This document shows positions 43,464 through 51,559 of a stretch of 64,000 nucleotides of DNA, piece after piece (positions within the stretch are counted from its first letter, which is position 1; the number at the start of each line of letters is the position of its first letter). Both the position numbers and the translations under genes were made by a program. The DNA comes from Magnetovibrio sp. (GTDB taxonomy: Bacteria; Pseudomonadota; Alphaproteobacteria; Rhodospirillales; Magnetovibrionaceae). Under the pieces are notes generated by a model. The model did not search any database. It was not told the origin of the DNA and saw only the letters and a program-made list of their open reading frames with translations. The DNA lies in the NCBI GenBank assembly GCA_026196495.1, contig JAPHSY010000033.1:140950-204949 (forward strand), in the 5' to 3' direction.

Positions 43464-44435
43464 ATGGATACTGCAAAAACACATGGCGAAAAACCAAAAC
43501 ACCGCCATCCGGAAAAACGCAACAACCCGGATAACCCCAGCCCGCGTAAGCCCAAGTGGATCCGTGTCAAAGCACCGACGTCGAAAGAGTATGGCGAAAC
43601 GCGCAAGCTGATTAAGGAAAAGAACCTTCACACCGTGTGTGAAGAGGCTGCGTGCCCCAACATCGGTGAATGCTGGTCGGCGAAGCACGCCACGGTGATG
43701 ATTTTGGGCGATACTTGCACCCGTGCCTGTGCGTTTTGCAACGTGGCCACGGGCAAACCCAATGCGGTTGACCCGATGGAACCGGAAAATACAGGCATTG
43801 CAGCCCGCGAAATGGGCTTGAAGCATATGGTGATCACCTCGGTAGACCGTGATGACCTGGATGATGGCGGTGCTAACCAGTTTGCTCAATCCATCTTGAA
43901 GGTGCGCGAATTGTCGCCGAATACCACGGTTGAGGTTCTCACCCCTGATTTCCGTCACAAAGACGGTGCCTTGGAAGTGGTGATTGAGGCCAAGCCCGAC
44001 GTGTTCAACCATAACCTGGAAACGGTACCGAGCCTGTACACCTCCATCCGTCCTGGGGCGCGCTATTTCCATTCTCTGCGCATTTTGGACCGTGCCAAAG
44101 AACTCGATCCCGGCATTTTTACCAAATCCGGTGTGATGGTTGGTTTGGGGGAAACCCGCGAACAGATTATGCAGGTGATGGATGATATGCGTTCGGCCAA
44201 CATCGACTTCATGACCATTGGCCAATACCTCCAACCAACACCGAAACACGCACCCATTGATCGCTTCGTAACGCCGGATGAGTTTGAAGAATACAAGAAG
44301 ATTGGCCTCTCCAAAGGTTTCTTGCATGTGGCATCCTCGCCCATGACCCGGTCAAGCTATCACGCGGATAAGGACTTTGCCGCGCTGAAGGCCGCGCGTA
44401 ACGCACAGCTTGCCAAACAAAAGGCTGGCGCATAA
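43464..44435 (+). CDS. lipA: Lipoyl synthase LipA
   Basis: This 323-residue radical-SAM enzyme inserts two sulfurs into octanoyl groups. The auxiliary cluster motif is [12 protein letters not shown] and the radical-SAM motif is CTRACAFC, with the C-terminal [12 protein letters not shown] serine ligand. I use ATG 43464; upstream in-frame sequence runs back into arsM and lacks a better start. The clustering with pdh genes fits its role in lipoylating PdhB and PdhC. Confidence 0.94.
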   Translation: MDTAKTHGEKPKHRHPEKRNNPDNPSPRKPKWIRVKAPTSKEYGETRKLIKEKNLHTVCEEAACPNIGECWSAKHATVMILGDTCTRACAFCNVATGKPNAVDPMEPENTGIAAREMGLKHMVITSVDRDDLDDGGANQFAQSILKVRELSPNTTVEVLTPDFRHKDGALEVVIEAKPDVFNHNLETVPSLYTSIRPGARYFHSLRILDRAKELDPGIFTKSGVMVGLGETREQIMQVMDDMRSANIDFMTIGQYLQPTPKHAPIDRFVTPDEFEEYKKIGLSKGFLHVASSPMTRSSYHADKDFAALKAARNAQLAKQKAGA

Positions 44436-44444
44436 AAGAGTTAC

Positions 44445-44894
44445 ATGCCGACACACAAAGAAACTCAACTTCTGCCTTTCACACCCCAACAGATGTTTGA
44501 TCTGGTTTTGGACGTGGAAAAGTATCCGGAGTTCTTACCCTGGTGTGTGGCCTTGCGTGTAAAACGCCGGGGTGAAAGTGAAATGTTCGCTGATATGGCT
44601 GTGGGTTTTAAGATGCTGCGTGAACGCTATTCATCGCACATCACTTGGAACGACCTGCCGATCGAGGAGGGTGGGGGCTATCACATCCACATTAAGGATG
44701 CGGGCGGGCCGTTCAAGTTCCTGGAAACCGACTGGAAGTTCCATCCCAAAGGCGACGATGTTGAGCTAAATTTCCGCATCGATTTTGAGTTCAGCTCAGC
44801 CCTTTTGGAAAAAGTCATGGGTGCGGTCTTCACCGAAGCCGCGCACAAAATGATGAAGGCTTTTGTTAGTCGGGCAAATAATATTTATTCTTAA
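44445..44894 (+). CDS. COQ10/RatA-like START-domain protein
   Basis: This 149-residue polyketide-cyclase/START-fold protein has MPTHKETQLLPFTPQQMFDLVLDVEKYPEFLPWCVALRVKRR at the N-terminus, the typical COQ10 family opening. In mitochondria and alphaproteobacteria these proteins bind ubiquinone and support respiration. The gamma-proteobacterial homologue RatA has been reported to act on ribosomes. Location after lipA (nine-base gap) is the common alphaproteobacterial order and favours the quinone role. Confidence 0.88.
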   Translation: MPTHKETQLLPFTPQQMFDLVLDVEKYPEFLPWCVALRVKRRGESEMFADMAVGFKMLRERYSSHITWNDLPIEEGGGYHIHIKDAGGPFKFLETDWKFHPKGDDVELNFRIDFEFSSALLEKVMGAVFTEAAHKMMKAFVSRANNIYS

Positions 44895-44905
44895 ATAACA
44901 GAATA

Positions 44906-45394
44906 TTATTCAGCATTCATAAGAAGTAACTTTAACCCGCTTTCCACCGTCTGAATACGCACACGGTCGCGATCTCCGTTGAAAATATGGCATTGATGTA
45001 CGGTGTCTTGGCCTTCACGGGCGCAGGCCATATGCACCAAGCCCACGGGCTTTTCATCCGTGCCGCCACCGGGACCTGCGATGCCTGTGACAGATAGGCT
45101 GATCTGGGCATCGGAATTCATCAGCGCTCCTTCGGCCATCGCAATGGCGACCTCTTCACTGACGGCGCCATGGGTCTCAATCAGGTCTTCATCCACCCCC
45201 AGCATTTCAGATTTGGCGTCGTTGGAGTAGGTGACGAAGCCACGATCCAGGACTTCGCTCGATCCTGCGACGGAGGTTACGCATCCGGCAATCAATCCGC
45301 CTGTGCAGGATTCTGCTAGCGCGAGTTTGAGGTTCTGTTCCCGGCAGGTTTCAAACAGGTCTTCGACCATGACATAGAGGATTTCGGGATACAT
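44906..45394 (-). CDS. pncC: Nicotinamide-nucleotide amidase (CinA C-terminal domain)
   Basis: This 162-residue protein has the CinA-C fold signatures LKLALAESCTGGLIAGCVTSVAGSSEVLDRGFVTYSNDAK and SVTGIAGPGGGTDEKPVGLVHMA. It deamidates NMN in pyridine-nucleotide recycling. GGGAGG precedes ATG 45394, which lies one base after the pgpA stop. The N-terminal CinA domain is absent, as in stand-alone PncC. An AT-rich inverted repeat (44877-44910) marks the junction with coq10. Confidence 0.9.
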   Translation of the reverse strand: MYPEILYVMVEDLFETCREQNLKLALAESCTGGLIAGCVTSVAGSSEVLDRGFVTYSNDAKSEMLGVDEDLIETHGAVSEEVAIAMAEGALMNSDAQISLSVTGIAGPGGGTDEKPVGLVHMACAREGQDTVHQCHIFNGDRDRVRIQTVESGLKLLLMNAE

Positions 45395-45395
45395 C

Positions 45396-45911
45396 TTATC
45401 CTCCCAGGCTCGGTAGATAGGGGGCGGCATAGATGCTGATCAGGTAATACACCCCAAGACCTGCTAATCCGGCCAAAACATCGTCCACCATGACGCCCAT
45501 GGCCCCGCCGATTTTATGATCTGCCCAGGAAATGGGCCAGGGCTTGGTTACGTCGAAAAGTCTAAATAAAATAAAGCCTAAGGCGTAAGCTGTGGGGTCC
45601 AGTGGGGCCGCTAGTAGAACGATCCATTGGCCCGCGACCTCATCAATGACGATGGCGCCGGGATCGTGCGCCCCGGTCATGTCCATATAGACCTTTGATG
45701 CCCACAAACCGATGACAAATACGATCACAGAAGCAATGCCCAGTGCCCAGTAGCCACCAAATTGAACGATCCCCCAGGCAAAGGGCAGGGCGGCCAGTGA
45801 CCCCCAGGTGCCAGGGGCTTTGGGGAGATAGCCGGAGCCAAACCATGTGGCAAGCAGAACGCCAGGATTGGAGAGACTCGGCCTTGAAATCGGAAATTTG
45901 ATTGGTGGCAT
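45396..45911 (-). CDS. pgpA: Phosphatidylglycerophosphatase A
   Basis: This 171-residue membrane enzyme has the PgpA opening ATWFGSGYLPKAPGTWGSLAALPFAW. The conserved acidic motif is IVIDEVAGQWIVLL, with FRLFDVTKPWPISWADHKIGGAMGVMVDDVLAGL. It dephosphorylates phosphatidylglycerol phosphate in phosphatidylglycerol synthesis. It is co-transcribed with pncC. Confidence 0.92.
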   Translation of the reverse strand: MPPIKFPISRPSLSNPGVLLATWFGSGYLPKAPGTWGSLAALPFAWGIVQFGGYWALGIASVIVFVIGLWASKVYMDMTGAHDPGAIVIDEVAGQWIVLLAAPLDPTAYALGFILFRLFDVTKPWPISWADHKIGGAMGVMVDDVLAGLAGLGVYYLISIYAAPYLPSLGG

Positions 45912-46243
45912 GGTTAAATTGAGACTCTTAAAGGTGATTTTGATCGATATTGAAGCTTACAGGGGTTCCTTTCAACCATTGAACCATTATTAGTTCTGGG
46001 TGTGAAATATGATTTGTTGACAACGTTAGGTAGAGACACTGAGTCTAAGGTGTTGAAACGATGCAACTATAGCTCTTGGATGTAAAATATGAGTTCATTA
46101 ATCCTGTAGTTAACAAATGCTGAATTCGCTTGCTCCAAAGCGCTTAGACCTATAGTTTTTTTCCACGCTGTAAGACGATTGAGGTACACGCATACAATAA
46201 CCGGCCGATGAGTGTTGGGAGCGCGTGAGGGGAAACGAAGTTC
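45912..46243. other. Divergent intergenic region pgpA / M23 peptidase
   Basis: These 332 bp carry no credible gene. A TTGACA at about 46017 has no convincing -10 box at the right distance. Promoters for both directions should be here, but I cannot place them. Confidence 0.4.
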
Positions 46244-47593
46244 ATGACCGCTGAGAAGCGTCACAAAGACACAAATAACGCTGGTGCGAAACGACCATCT
46301 GTCGTCAGTAAAATCCTCCATTGGGGGGATGAGCGTTTGCGTGTGTTTTTCCCATACAAACAGTTCGTCTACCGCACCCAAGGTCGTGTGAAATGCCTGA
46401 ACCTGACGCCGCGTATCCAAGGTGGGATGGCAGGCGTCGTGATGATCATTGGCGGCTGGGTGGCCTTTACCTCTGGGTCCATGATGCTTCATGAAATGGA
46501 GTTGGCAGCCAAAGACGCACAAATTGCCGATGTCCGCGTTGCGTATCGTTCTTTGATGAGCGAAGTCGCGGATTATCAAAAGCGTTTTTCCGGTGTTGTG
46601 CACAACCTGGAACAAAACCACGCCATGATGTTGGAGCTGGCGGGGCAAAACAACAAGCTTCAAAAAGACCTTAAAACCCTAACAAAATCACGCAAAGCCC
46701 GGGCTGAAATTGAATCATCCCGTGCGGCTATGACGGCGCGTTTGGGGGATGTCGAAAGCCAGATGCAGTCTTTGGCACAGCGTAATTTCTCGCTCAAAGA
46801 CGATATGACGACCATCGAAAGCGATTTGCAAGATGCGCTAAGCCAGCGCAATACAGCCCTGATGGAAAGCACGCAAATGCGGCGTGATATCAGAGTGTTG
46901 GAAAATAAACTTGTGAATTTGGAAGAGAAAGAAAATACCACGGTTGAACGCCTTACGGACCAAGCTGAAGTGTTTATTACCAATCTGGAGCAGCTGATTG
47001 AAATGGCTGGTTTGGATGTTGAAGACCTGATGGCTGGTGATGATGACTTGGTGGCAGGCCAAGGTGGTCCATTTATCGAACTGCAAGGTGACGGTCGTCC
47101 GGCCGGACGTCTGAAATCCAAACTACAAAATTTGGAAAATCGTCTGGCTTATTCCGACAGCTTGCAAACGGTGGTGAAGAAAATCCCGTTTGCGGTGCCG
47201 CTGCAAGGCTATTATCTAACTTCTAAGTTTGGCAAACGCCGCGATCCCAAGAACCGTAAATGGTCCATGCACTACGGTGTGGATTTTGGTTCATCGCCGC
47301 GTGCGGCTGTTTCTGTGACGGCGCCGGGTAAAGTGACGTATGCGGGCTGGAAAGGCAGTTTTGGCAAGTTGGTTGAGGTTGATCACGGCGCTGGAATCAA
47401 AACGCGCTATGGTCATCTCAGCAAAATTAACGTTAAAAAGGGACAAACCGTTAGTTTTGGGGATAAGATTGGTGTCATCGGTAATACCGGACGCAGTACG
47501 GGCAAGCATCTTCATTATGAAGTTCTGTTCCGTGACAAAGGCATCGATCCCATGAAGTTCATTAAGGCAGGTCGTTATGTTTTCAAAGAATAA
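46244..47593 (+). CDS. M23-family (LytM) peptidoglycan endopeptidase with coiled coil
   Basis: This 449-residue protein has an N-terminal cytoplasmic segment (~65 residues), a membrane helix at ~66-87 and a long coiled coil (~90-255). The C-terminal M23 domain has Zn motifs SMHYGVDFG and GKHLHYEVLF, which keep the H-x-x-x-D and H-x-H metal ligands, so it looks catalytically active. It overlaps the bactofilin gene by 17 bases. M23 peptidase-bactofilin pairs control local cell-wall shape in other bacteria. Confidence 0.9.
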   Translation: MTAEKRHKDTNNAGAKRPSVVSKILHWGDERLRVFFPYKQFVYRTQGRVKCLNLTPRIQGGMAGVVMIIGGWVAFTSGSMMLHEMELAAKDAQIADVRVAYRSLMSEVADYQKRFSGVVHNLEQNHAMMLELAGQNNKLQKDLKTLTKSRKARAEIESSRAAMTARLGDVESQMQSLAQRNFSLKDDMTTIESDLQDALSQRNTALMESTQMRRDIRVLENKLVNLEEKENTTVERLTDQAEVFITNLEQLIEMAGLDVEDLMAGDDDLVAGQGGPFIELQGDGRPAGRLKSKLQNLENRLAYSDSLQTVVKKIPFAVPLQGYYLTSKFGKRRDPKNRKWSMHYGVDFGSSPRAAVSVTAPGKVTYAGWKGSFGKLVEVDHGAGIKTRYGHLSKINVKKGQTVSFGDKIGVIGNTGRSTGKHLHYEVLFRDKGIDPMKFIKAGRYVFKE

Positions 47594-48086
47594 GAGAAAG
47601 CCACAGCAGCAACCCCAACAGCGAGCCGTGCCGTCCATCATCAGCGCTGATTTAAAAATTGTTGGGGATTTGTCCAGTTCTGGTGAAATCCAAGTGGATG
47701 GCGAGATTCACGGCGATATTTCCACCAAGGTTCTTTTGGTCGGCGAAACGGCCAAAATTAAAGGTGAAATTCGCGCCGAAACGGTCCGAGTTCACGGTCA
47801 TGTCGACGGCCAGATTAAGGCCACCAACGTCAACTTGGCAAAAACCGCCCAAGTGGTTGGCGATATTTTGCATGAAAACCTGTCGATCAAAGAAGGTGCA
47901 TTCCTCGAAGGTCATATGACCCATATGAGTGAAAAGAAGAAAACTGAAGAAGCGCCTGTGAAAGCAGCCGACGTACAAGGCAAGCCTGGTGAAGACCGTG
48001 TGAACCTTGTTGTCAAAACGGGTGGTTCTCCGCCCCAAGCCAAGGGTGAAGTTAAGCCTCAAGCAAAACCTGCTAAGGCCAGCTAA
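47577..48086 (+). CDS. Bactofilin
   Basis: This 169-residue protein contains the bactofilin beta-helix (about 17-115): SIISADLKIVGDLSSSGEIQVDGEIHGDI, followed by repeats such as VRVHGHVDGQIKATNVNLAKTAQVVGDILHENLSIKEGAFLEG. Flexible polar tails flank it. Bactofilins polymerise without nucleotide and recruit wall enzymes. Overlap with the M23 gene implies coupled translation and a joint role in morphogenesis or stalk/appendage formation. Confidence 0.93.
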   Translation: MFSKNKRKPQQQPQQRAVPSIISADLKIVGDLSSSGEIQVDGEIHGDISTKVLLVGETAKIKGEIRAETVRVHGHVDGQIKATNVNLAKTAQVVGDILHENLSIKEGAFLEGHMTHMSEKKKTEEAPVKAADVQGKPGEDRVNLVVKTGGSPPQAKGEVKPQAKPAKAS

Positions 48087-48117
48087 GTATCTTCGCTGCA
48101 ACCAAATAATTAACAAA

Positions 48118-48142
48118 AGCTCTCGCAGTGCGAGGGCTTTTT
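48118..48142. terminator. Bidirectional terminator between bactofilin and the 191-aa protein gene
   Basis: AGCTCTCGC and GCGAGGGCT form a 9-bp stem (one G-T) with a three-base loop, followed by TTTT on the plus strand. On the other strand the hairpin is followed by TTTT as well (AAAA precedes it). It touches the stop codon of the convergent gene. Confidence 0.8.
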
Positions 48143-48716
48143 ACATACGGGATCTGGGTTGTTTTTTGCGCTCGATATAGCCTTCTGAGTCGCCAAATTC
48201 CGAGAATTTGTAATAACTGTGGTGTTGTCCTTTGGTTTTGCGTGCATGCTTGATTGGGCACCAATATTCCTCGGTTCGTCCGGCGATTTGACGTGCATAA
48301 GCCAGTAATCCATTGGCATAGCCACAGTATGCACAGTTTAGTTTTTCAATTCCGTTGAGATACGACAAGTGATGGCGGTCAACGACAATGAAGTCACCAC
48401 GAGGAACTTTCCGAATACCGTACACGGGAAAAATGATGAATTGAAACAAGCTGACGGCTATGTCGAGAAGTACCAATGGAATGAGTTGCATGTAAATGAT
48501 TGGTGAAACCAGAATATTGACCAAGCCTGAGTTACGTAAAAAACGAAGGACACCAATGCGCAGGGTTTTGTGGTGATTGCGGACTGCCGTCTCGAATTTG
48601 ATGCGTTTTTTTTCGATTGTGTAATGAAATTTGTGCTGCTGCTGGTTAATTTCGCTTTCGATTTCAGCTTCGAGTTTCTCGATCGCATCAAAAAGTGCCT
48701 TGGTTTTATCATTCAT
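48141..48716 (-). CDS. Hypothetical membrane-associated protein with Cys pairs, 191 aa
   Basis: No family name is recognised. Residues ~1-60 form a charged helix, followed by a hydrophobic region of one or two helices (~68-105). A cytoplasmic-type C-terminal domain follows with VDRHHLSYLNGIEKLNCAYCGYANGLLAYARQI and EEYWCPIKHAR. The C-x-x-C plus later Cys and the HH/KH residues look like a metal site. The dense conserved-looking motif suggests an uncharacterised enzyme or metal-binding family. Confidence 0.75.
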   Translation of the reverse strand: MNDKTKALFDAIEKLEAEIESEINQQQHKFHYTIEKKRIKFETAVRNHHKTLRIGVLRFLRNSGLVNILVSPIIYMQLIPLVLLDIAVSLFQFIIFPVYGIRKVPRGDFIVVDRHHLSYLNGIEKLNCAYCGYANGLLAYARQIAGRTEEYWCPIKHARKTKGQHHSYYKFSEFGDSEGYIERKKQPRSRM

Positions 48717-48742
48717 GGTTATAAGGCCCTATTTTGGGGTTG

Positions 48743-48763
48743 CCTCAAACAATATGTTTGAGG
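48743..48763. promoter_or_regulatory. Perfect inverted repeat upstream of the 191-aa protein gene
   Basis: CCTCAAAC-AATAT-GTTTGAGG has 8-bp perfect arms, 27 bases ahead of the start at 48716. No T-run follows on either strand, so an operator is more likely than a terminator. Confidence 0.4.
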
Positions 48764-48831
48764 GGCTTGTCTTAATTGGTATGGCCTAGTGCTGAATTAC
48801 GCGGTGTTAGGCCAATTAGGCCTGGAACACG

Positions 48832-48905
48832 CCATGGTTTTCCAGCACTCGTTAAACGTAATTCCGGGTTTCGGAATACGGGATCATTTTCACCCAATCA
48901 TATTT
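48832..48905 (-). pseudogene. Decayed copy 1 of the slt 3' end
   Basis: Read on the minus strand this encodes DWVKMIPYSETRNYV, then a stop where slt has Gln, then RVLENHGVFQA. It clearly matches residues DWVEMIPYSETRNYVQRVLENLGVYRA near the end of the lytic transglycosylase at 55504-57513. The block CGTAATTCCGGGTTT...TACGGGATCATTT is shared with copies 2 and 3. It has no start codon or upstream domain, so it is a fragment. Weaker similarity may continue a few dozen bases beyond 48905. Confidence 0.85.
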
Positions 48906-48919
48906 TCTAAGTCACGAAA

Positions 48920-48990
48920 ACTATGCCCAGAGTGAAACAATCTGCTTTTGCACGATTCACAGATTTTATTGAGGGCGGGTCGTTATGTCT
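48920..48990 (+). repeat. Dispersed intergenic repeat, copy A
   Basis: This segment resembles 50480-50560: both run through CAGAGT, TTTGCAC and ATTGA(A/G)GGC(T/G)GGT(G/C)GTTATGTCT. The match is roughly 60 percent by eye over ~75 bases and strongest at the end. After ATGTCT the sequences part, and here the frame stops after 16 codons. It could be the leftover promoter and start of a lost gene. Confidence 0.45.
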
Positions 48991-49024
48991 GCTTTAGTAA
49001 ATAACACACAATCAAACATCACAC

Positions 49025-49516
49025 CTACCAGCTAGCGTCCTCGATGATGCCAGAGATGAGTGCTTTGATTTCTTCGACAACGTCTTCTGAGCCCGGTTTT
49101 CCTTTGGGAATTTTATACGTGATATGAACCTCGTTCGGTTGACCGGGCAGTGTATAGACGGCGATGGTGAAGGGGCAAAGCACAATATTTTCAGGATTGA
49201 GCCGCGCTAGTTTTTGCGAAAGGGCGGCGCTACAGAATTCATAAATTTCAGCTTGATCATAGACGTCGTTTTTATAACCGAAAGCCGGTGCTGTTCGGTG
49301 CAGCATATCACTGGCAGGAAGCACGTGAGCGATATTGATGCCCTTGCCGATTATGGCATCGCGGACAGAGGATGATGTTTCGGCGAACGTGCCTTCGACT
49401 TGTGTCGTCACGATTGAGGACTCGTCCGCCGTAGCAGCAGTGGGGGGCAGGAATAAAAGGCAGAACGCGAAAAAGTAATGTTTCAAGCGGGAGGATTTTA
49501 ACAACGAGATAAGCAT
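49025..49516 (-). CDS. DUF302-family exported protein
   Basis: This 163-residue protein has a signal peptide (residues ~1-30, TAATADES) and a DUF302 domain: VEGTFAETSSSVRDAIIGKGINIAHVLPASDML, then IYEFCSAALSQKLARLNPENIVLCPFTIAVYTLPGQPNEVHITY. AAGGAAG lies five bases before the ATG. DUF302 proteins are periplasmic or cytosolic and of unknown function. It is the only gene between slt-end copies 1 and 2. Confidence 0.85.
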   Translation of the reverse strand: MLISLLKSSRLKHYFFAFCLLFLPPTAATADESSIVTTQVEGTFAETSSSVRDAIIGKGINIAHVLPASDMLHRTAPAFGYKNDVYDQAEIYEFCSAALSQKLARLNPENIVLCPFTIAVYTLPGQPNEVHITYKIPKGKPGSEDVVEEIKALISGIIEDASW

Positions 49517-49713
49517 GAAACTTCCTTAATACAGTTGTTGATAATTGTGTTGTGCCTCAACGTGTTTCGATCATAGTCGATGATTTTGTCAGAAGAAAAT
49601 TGCTTTTGACGGAAACATACCGTTTTGTATGTAATGGGGAGGAGCACCCGAATACAGTCTACTACTCTGGATGGCTGTCGAAATGTTGCCATTATCTATA
49701 AATCAATTTCATA

Positions 49714-49890
49714 CTGACCATTTTGATTAGGGTTTGTTTGCAGCTACCCGAGGCTGTTTTTCGTTGTGTACGGTAGACACCTAAATTTTCCAACACCCGT
49801 TGCACGTAATTCCGGGTTTTGGAGTACGGGATCATTTCCACCCAGTTGATGACATCAGCACTTTCTTTTCCCTATTGCCATACGGTTTCA
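49714..49890 (-). pseudogene. Decayed copy 2 of the slt 3' end
   Basis: On the minus strand it reads ESADVINWVEMIPYSKTRNYVQRVLENLGVYRTQ, closely matching the slt C-terminus (TDIIDWVEMIPYSETRNYVQRVLENLGVYRAQ). A one-base insertion then shifts the frame before the QPRVAANKP-like tail and TAA. Similarity continues ~15 bases past the stop with copy 3, but not with slt itself. Upstream it fades near 49890, where a TYGN-like remnant with a frameshift corresponds to slt RTFGD. Confidence 0.88.
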
Positions 49891-49946
49891 AAGGCAGGGG
49901 AAATACTCTGTGGTGGTGCGTCGCCGTTCCGCGATGCAATGAAGGG

Positions 49947-50321
49947 TTATGATGAAGCCAGTCCAAACTCTGCCTCCAGAAAGGAAATAATATCGCTAGA
50001 TTCATATAACCATTTTACGTTTTGGGGGCCATTTTCAATGCGCAGACAGGGGACTTTATGTTTTCCACCTTCGATGGTCAGTTCTTCTTTGAACGCAACA
50101 TTATTTTGGGCATCTCTCAATTCAATATTCAGGGCGTGCTTTTTGAGCTGCCGTCTGACTTTCACGCAAAATGGGCAAGCGTTGAACTGGTAGAGAGACA
50201 TATTGGCTGTTATTGCATCAATTGCCTCTTGCTCTTGTTGCTCCCGAACGATGGGTTTGGGGCTGGTCAGGAAATTTACGGCAAGGATTAGTCTTCCTAA
50301 TAACCATCGAACGAGCTTCAT
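49947..50321 (-). CDS. Membrane-anchored glutaredoxin-like protein
   Basis: This 124-residue protein has an N-terminal hydrophobic/basic anchor (~1-20), then a glutaredoxin/GST-N thioredoxin fold. The active site is C49-P-F-C52 in LYQFNACPFCVKVRRQLKKH; KVPCLRIE supplies the cis-Pro and YESSDIISFLEAEF the glutathione-side motif. This architecture is frequent in marine gammaproteobacteria, so transfer is possible. It lies between slt-end copies 2 and 3. Confidence 0.87.
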   Translation of the reverse strand: MKLVRWLLGRLILAVNFLTSPKPIVREQQEQEAIDAITANMSLYQFNACPFCVKVRRQLKKHALNIELRDAQNNVAFKEELTIEGGKHKVPCLRIENGPQNVKWLYESSDIISFLEAEFGLASS

Positions 50322-50479
50322 TTTTTATTCCAAATTTTGAAAGTGACAATTATCGGGCACCAATGTGGAGCGAGGGTGACTGCTGCACAATACCCTATGT
50401 CATGAAACTTTGAATCATTCAAGAAAAGGGTGAGCGAAAAACCTGCCGAAACCCGCTAAAGGTGGCTTAATTTTCAAAA

Positions 50480-50560
50480 TTTCTATGTGATGTGCAGAGT
50501 CTAGGTATTTGCATTTGCACCAGAAAAGAGATCATTGAAGGCTGGTGGTTATGTCTACTG
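50480..50560 (+). repeat. Dispersed intergenic repeat, copy B
   Basis: This is the partner of the segment at 48920-48990. After the shared ATGTCT a 35-codon frame (50551-50658) stays open with GAAGG nine bases upstream, but it runs into the opposite-strand coiled-coil gene. It is probably the start of a truncated gene. The rest of 50322-50635 shows no other feature. Confidence 0.45.
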
Positions 50561-50635
50561 ATGACCCGAAATGGTCATTTCTCCACCAGCACGGACAGTC
50601 AAGTCAGGATTACGTCTCGCCACTCGTCGGGATGA

Positions 50636-51424
50636 TTAGTCTGGAAAGAGATTATTGACAGTTTCTTCTATTCGTAACAACGCATTGTTTCGGGTCTCAA
50701 TGATCCGCCGTTCTGAGGCAGCCACAGCATCATTAATGGTTTGAGTAGAGTTGGCGACAATGTCTTTTACATTCTGAGATATTGTGTCGGTTAAATCACG
50801 AAGTTCTTGCGATGTCGCCTTGGCTTCTACAAGGATTTTATCCGCTTCTACTTTGGCATGTTGCCCAATCTCTTCCGGAGTACGTTCTTGTTCTTGTTCT
50901 TGTTGCAGCTTGGCCTTTGCTGTTTCAGCGCTCTCTATAACCTTGGTGGTAGTTGATTCTGCCAGCATATTAATTTCCTCAATAGCCTTAGTGGCGTTGC
51001 TCTTGAGTTGGTTGATGGCACGCTCGGCCTCGCCTTTGATGGCATCAATGGATTTTTGGGCATTTTCTTTAATTTCGTCGGAGGAAATGCGACTGATTTC
51101 GGCAATCATTCCATCGAGAAGATCTTCTTTCGGGGAATGGCTGTTCACCTCATGCTGAATTTTGAGTATCTCGGCTTCGGCCTTGGACATCAGCACCGCA
51201 GATGCCACTTCAGCATTTGTCATCATCTTAGCTGACGCAACCTGACTATCTGCTTGAATACGGGCATTGGCGATCTGATGAATTTCACCAATATTGGTGA
51301 TGGCTGTTGCAATTTCGTGCTTGTAGAGGGCCGAAGCAATTTTGGCCGCAGTAATGCGGTCACGTTCGAATAACGCATCCAGTTCTTCAAGAGAGCGAGT
51401 ATGCTTAAGGTATTCACTGGTCAT
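50636..51424 (-). CDS. Hypothetical Ala/Glu-rich coiled-coil protein, 262 aa
   Basis: No catalytic domain is recognised. Almost the whole protein is predicted coiled coil by heptad-like Ala, Ile, Lys and Glu spacing (for example SSDEIKENAQKSIDAIKGEAERAINQLKSNATKAIEEIN). It has neither signal nor membrane segment. A similar layout is seen in apolipophorin-like, chemoreceptor-tail and phasin-like proteins. GGGGGAG precedes the ATG. It shares the interval between slt-end copies 2 and 3 with the glutaredoxin gene. Confidence 0.75.
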   Translation of the reverse strand: MTSEYLKHTRSLEELDALFERDRITAAKIASALYKHEIATAITNIGEIHQIANARIQADSQVASAKMMTNAEVASAVLMSKAEAEILKIQHEVNSHSPKEDLLDGMIAEISRISSDEIKENAQKSIDAIKGEAERAINQLKSNATKAIEEINMLAESTTTKVIESAETAKAKLQQEQEQERTPEEIGQHAKVEADKILVEAKATSQELRDLTDTISQNVKDIVANSTQTINDAVAASERRIIETRNNALLRIEETVNNLFPD

Positions 51425-51559
51425 GACCTGAAGCGTCTCCCCCTAACCCCTAGAAATATCTAGATTTTTTAAGCTTACGCTCTTCCACCAAAAACAACAA
51501 GGCCTATGCATGATATCCTTTGTCGTCATGGGCCAAATGTCCGCTTCTAGCCACTATTG

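Noticed and set aside
44877..44910. AT-rich 9-bp inverted repeat at the coq10/pncC junction as a terminator
   Set aside because: The stem has no GC pairs, the loop is 16 bases, and it overlaps both stop codons; termination is not convincing.
50551..50658. 35-codon frame with a plausible ribosome site
   Set aside because: It runs into the opposite-strand coiled-coil gene, matches nothing I know, and is better read as part of a dispersed repeat.
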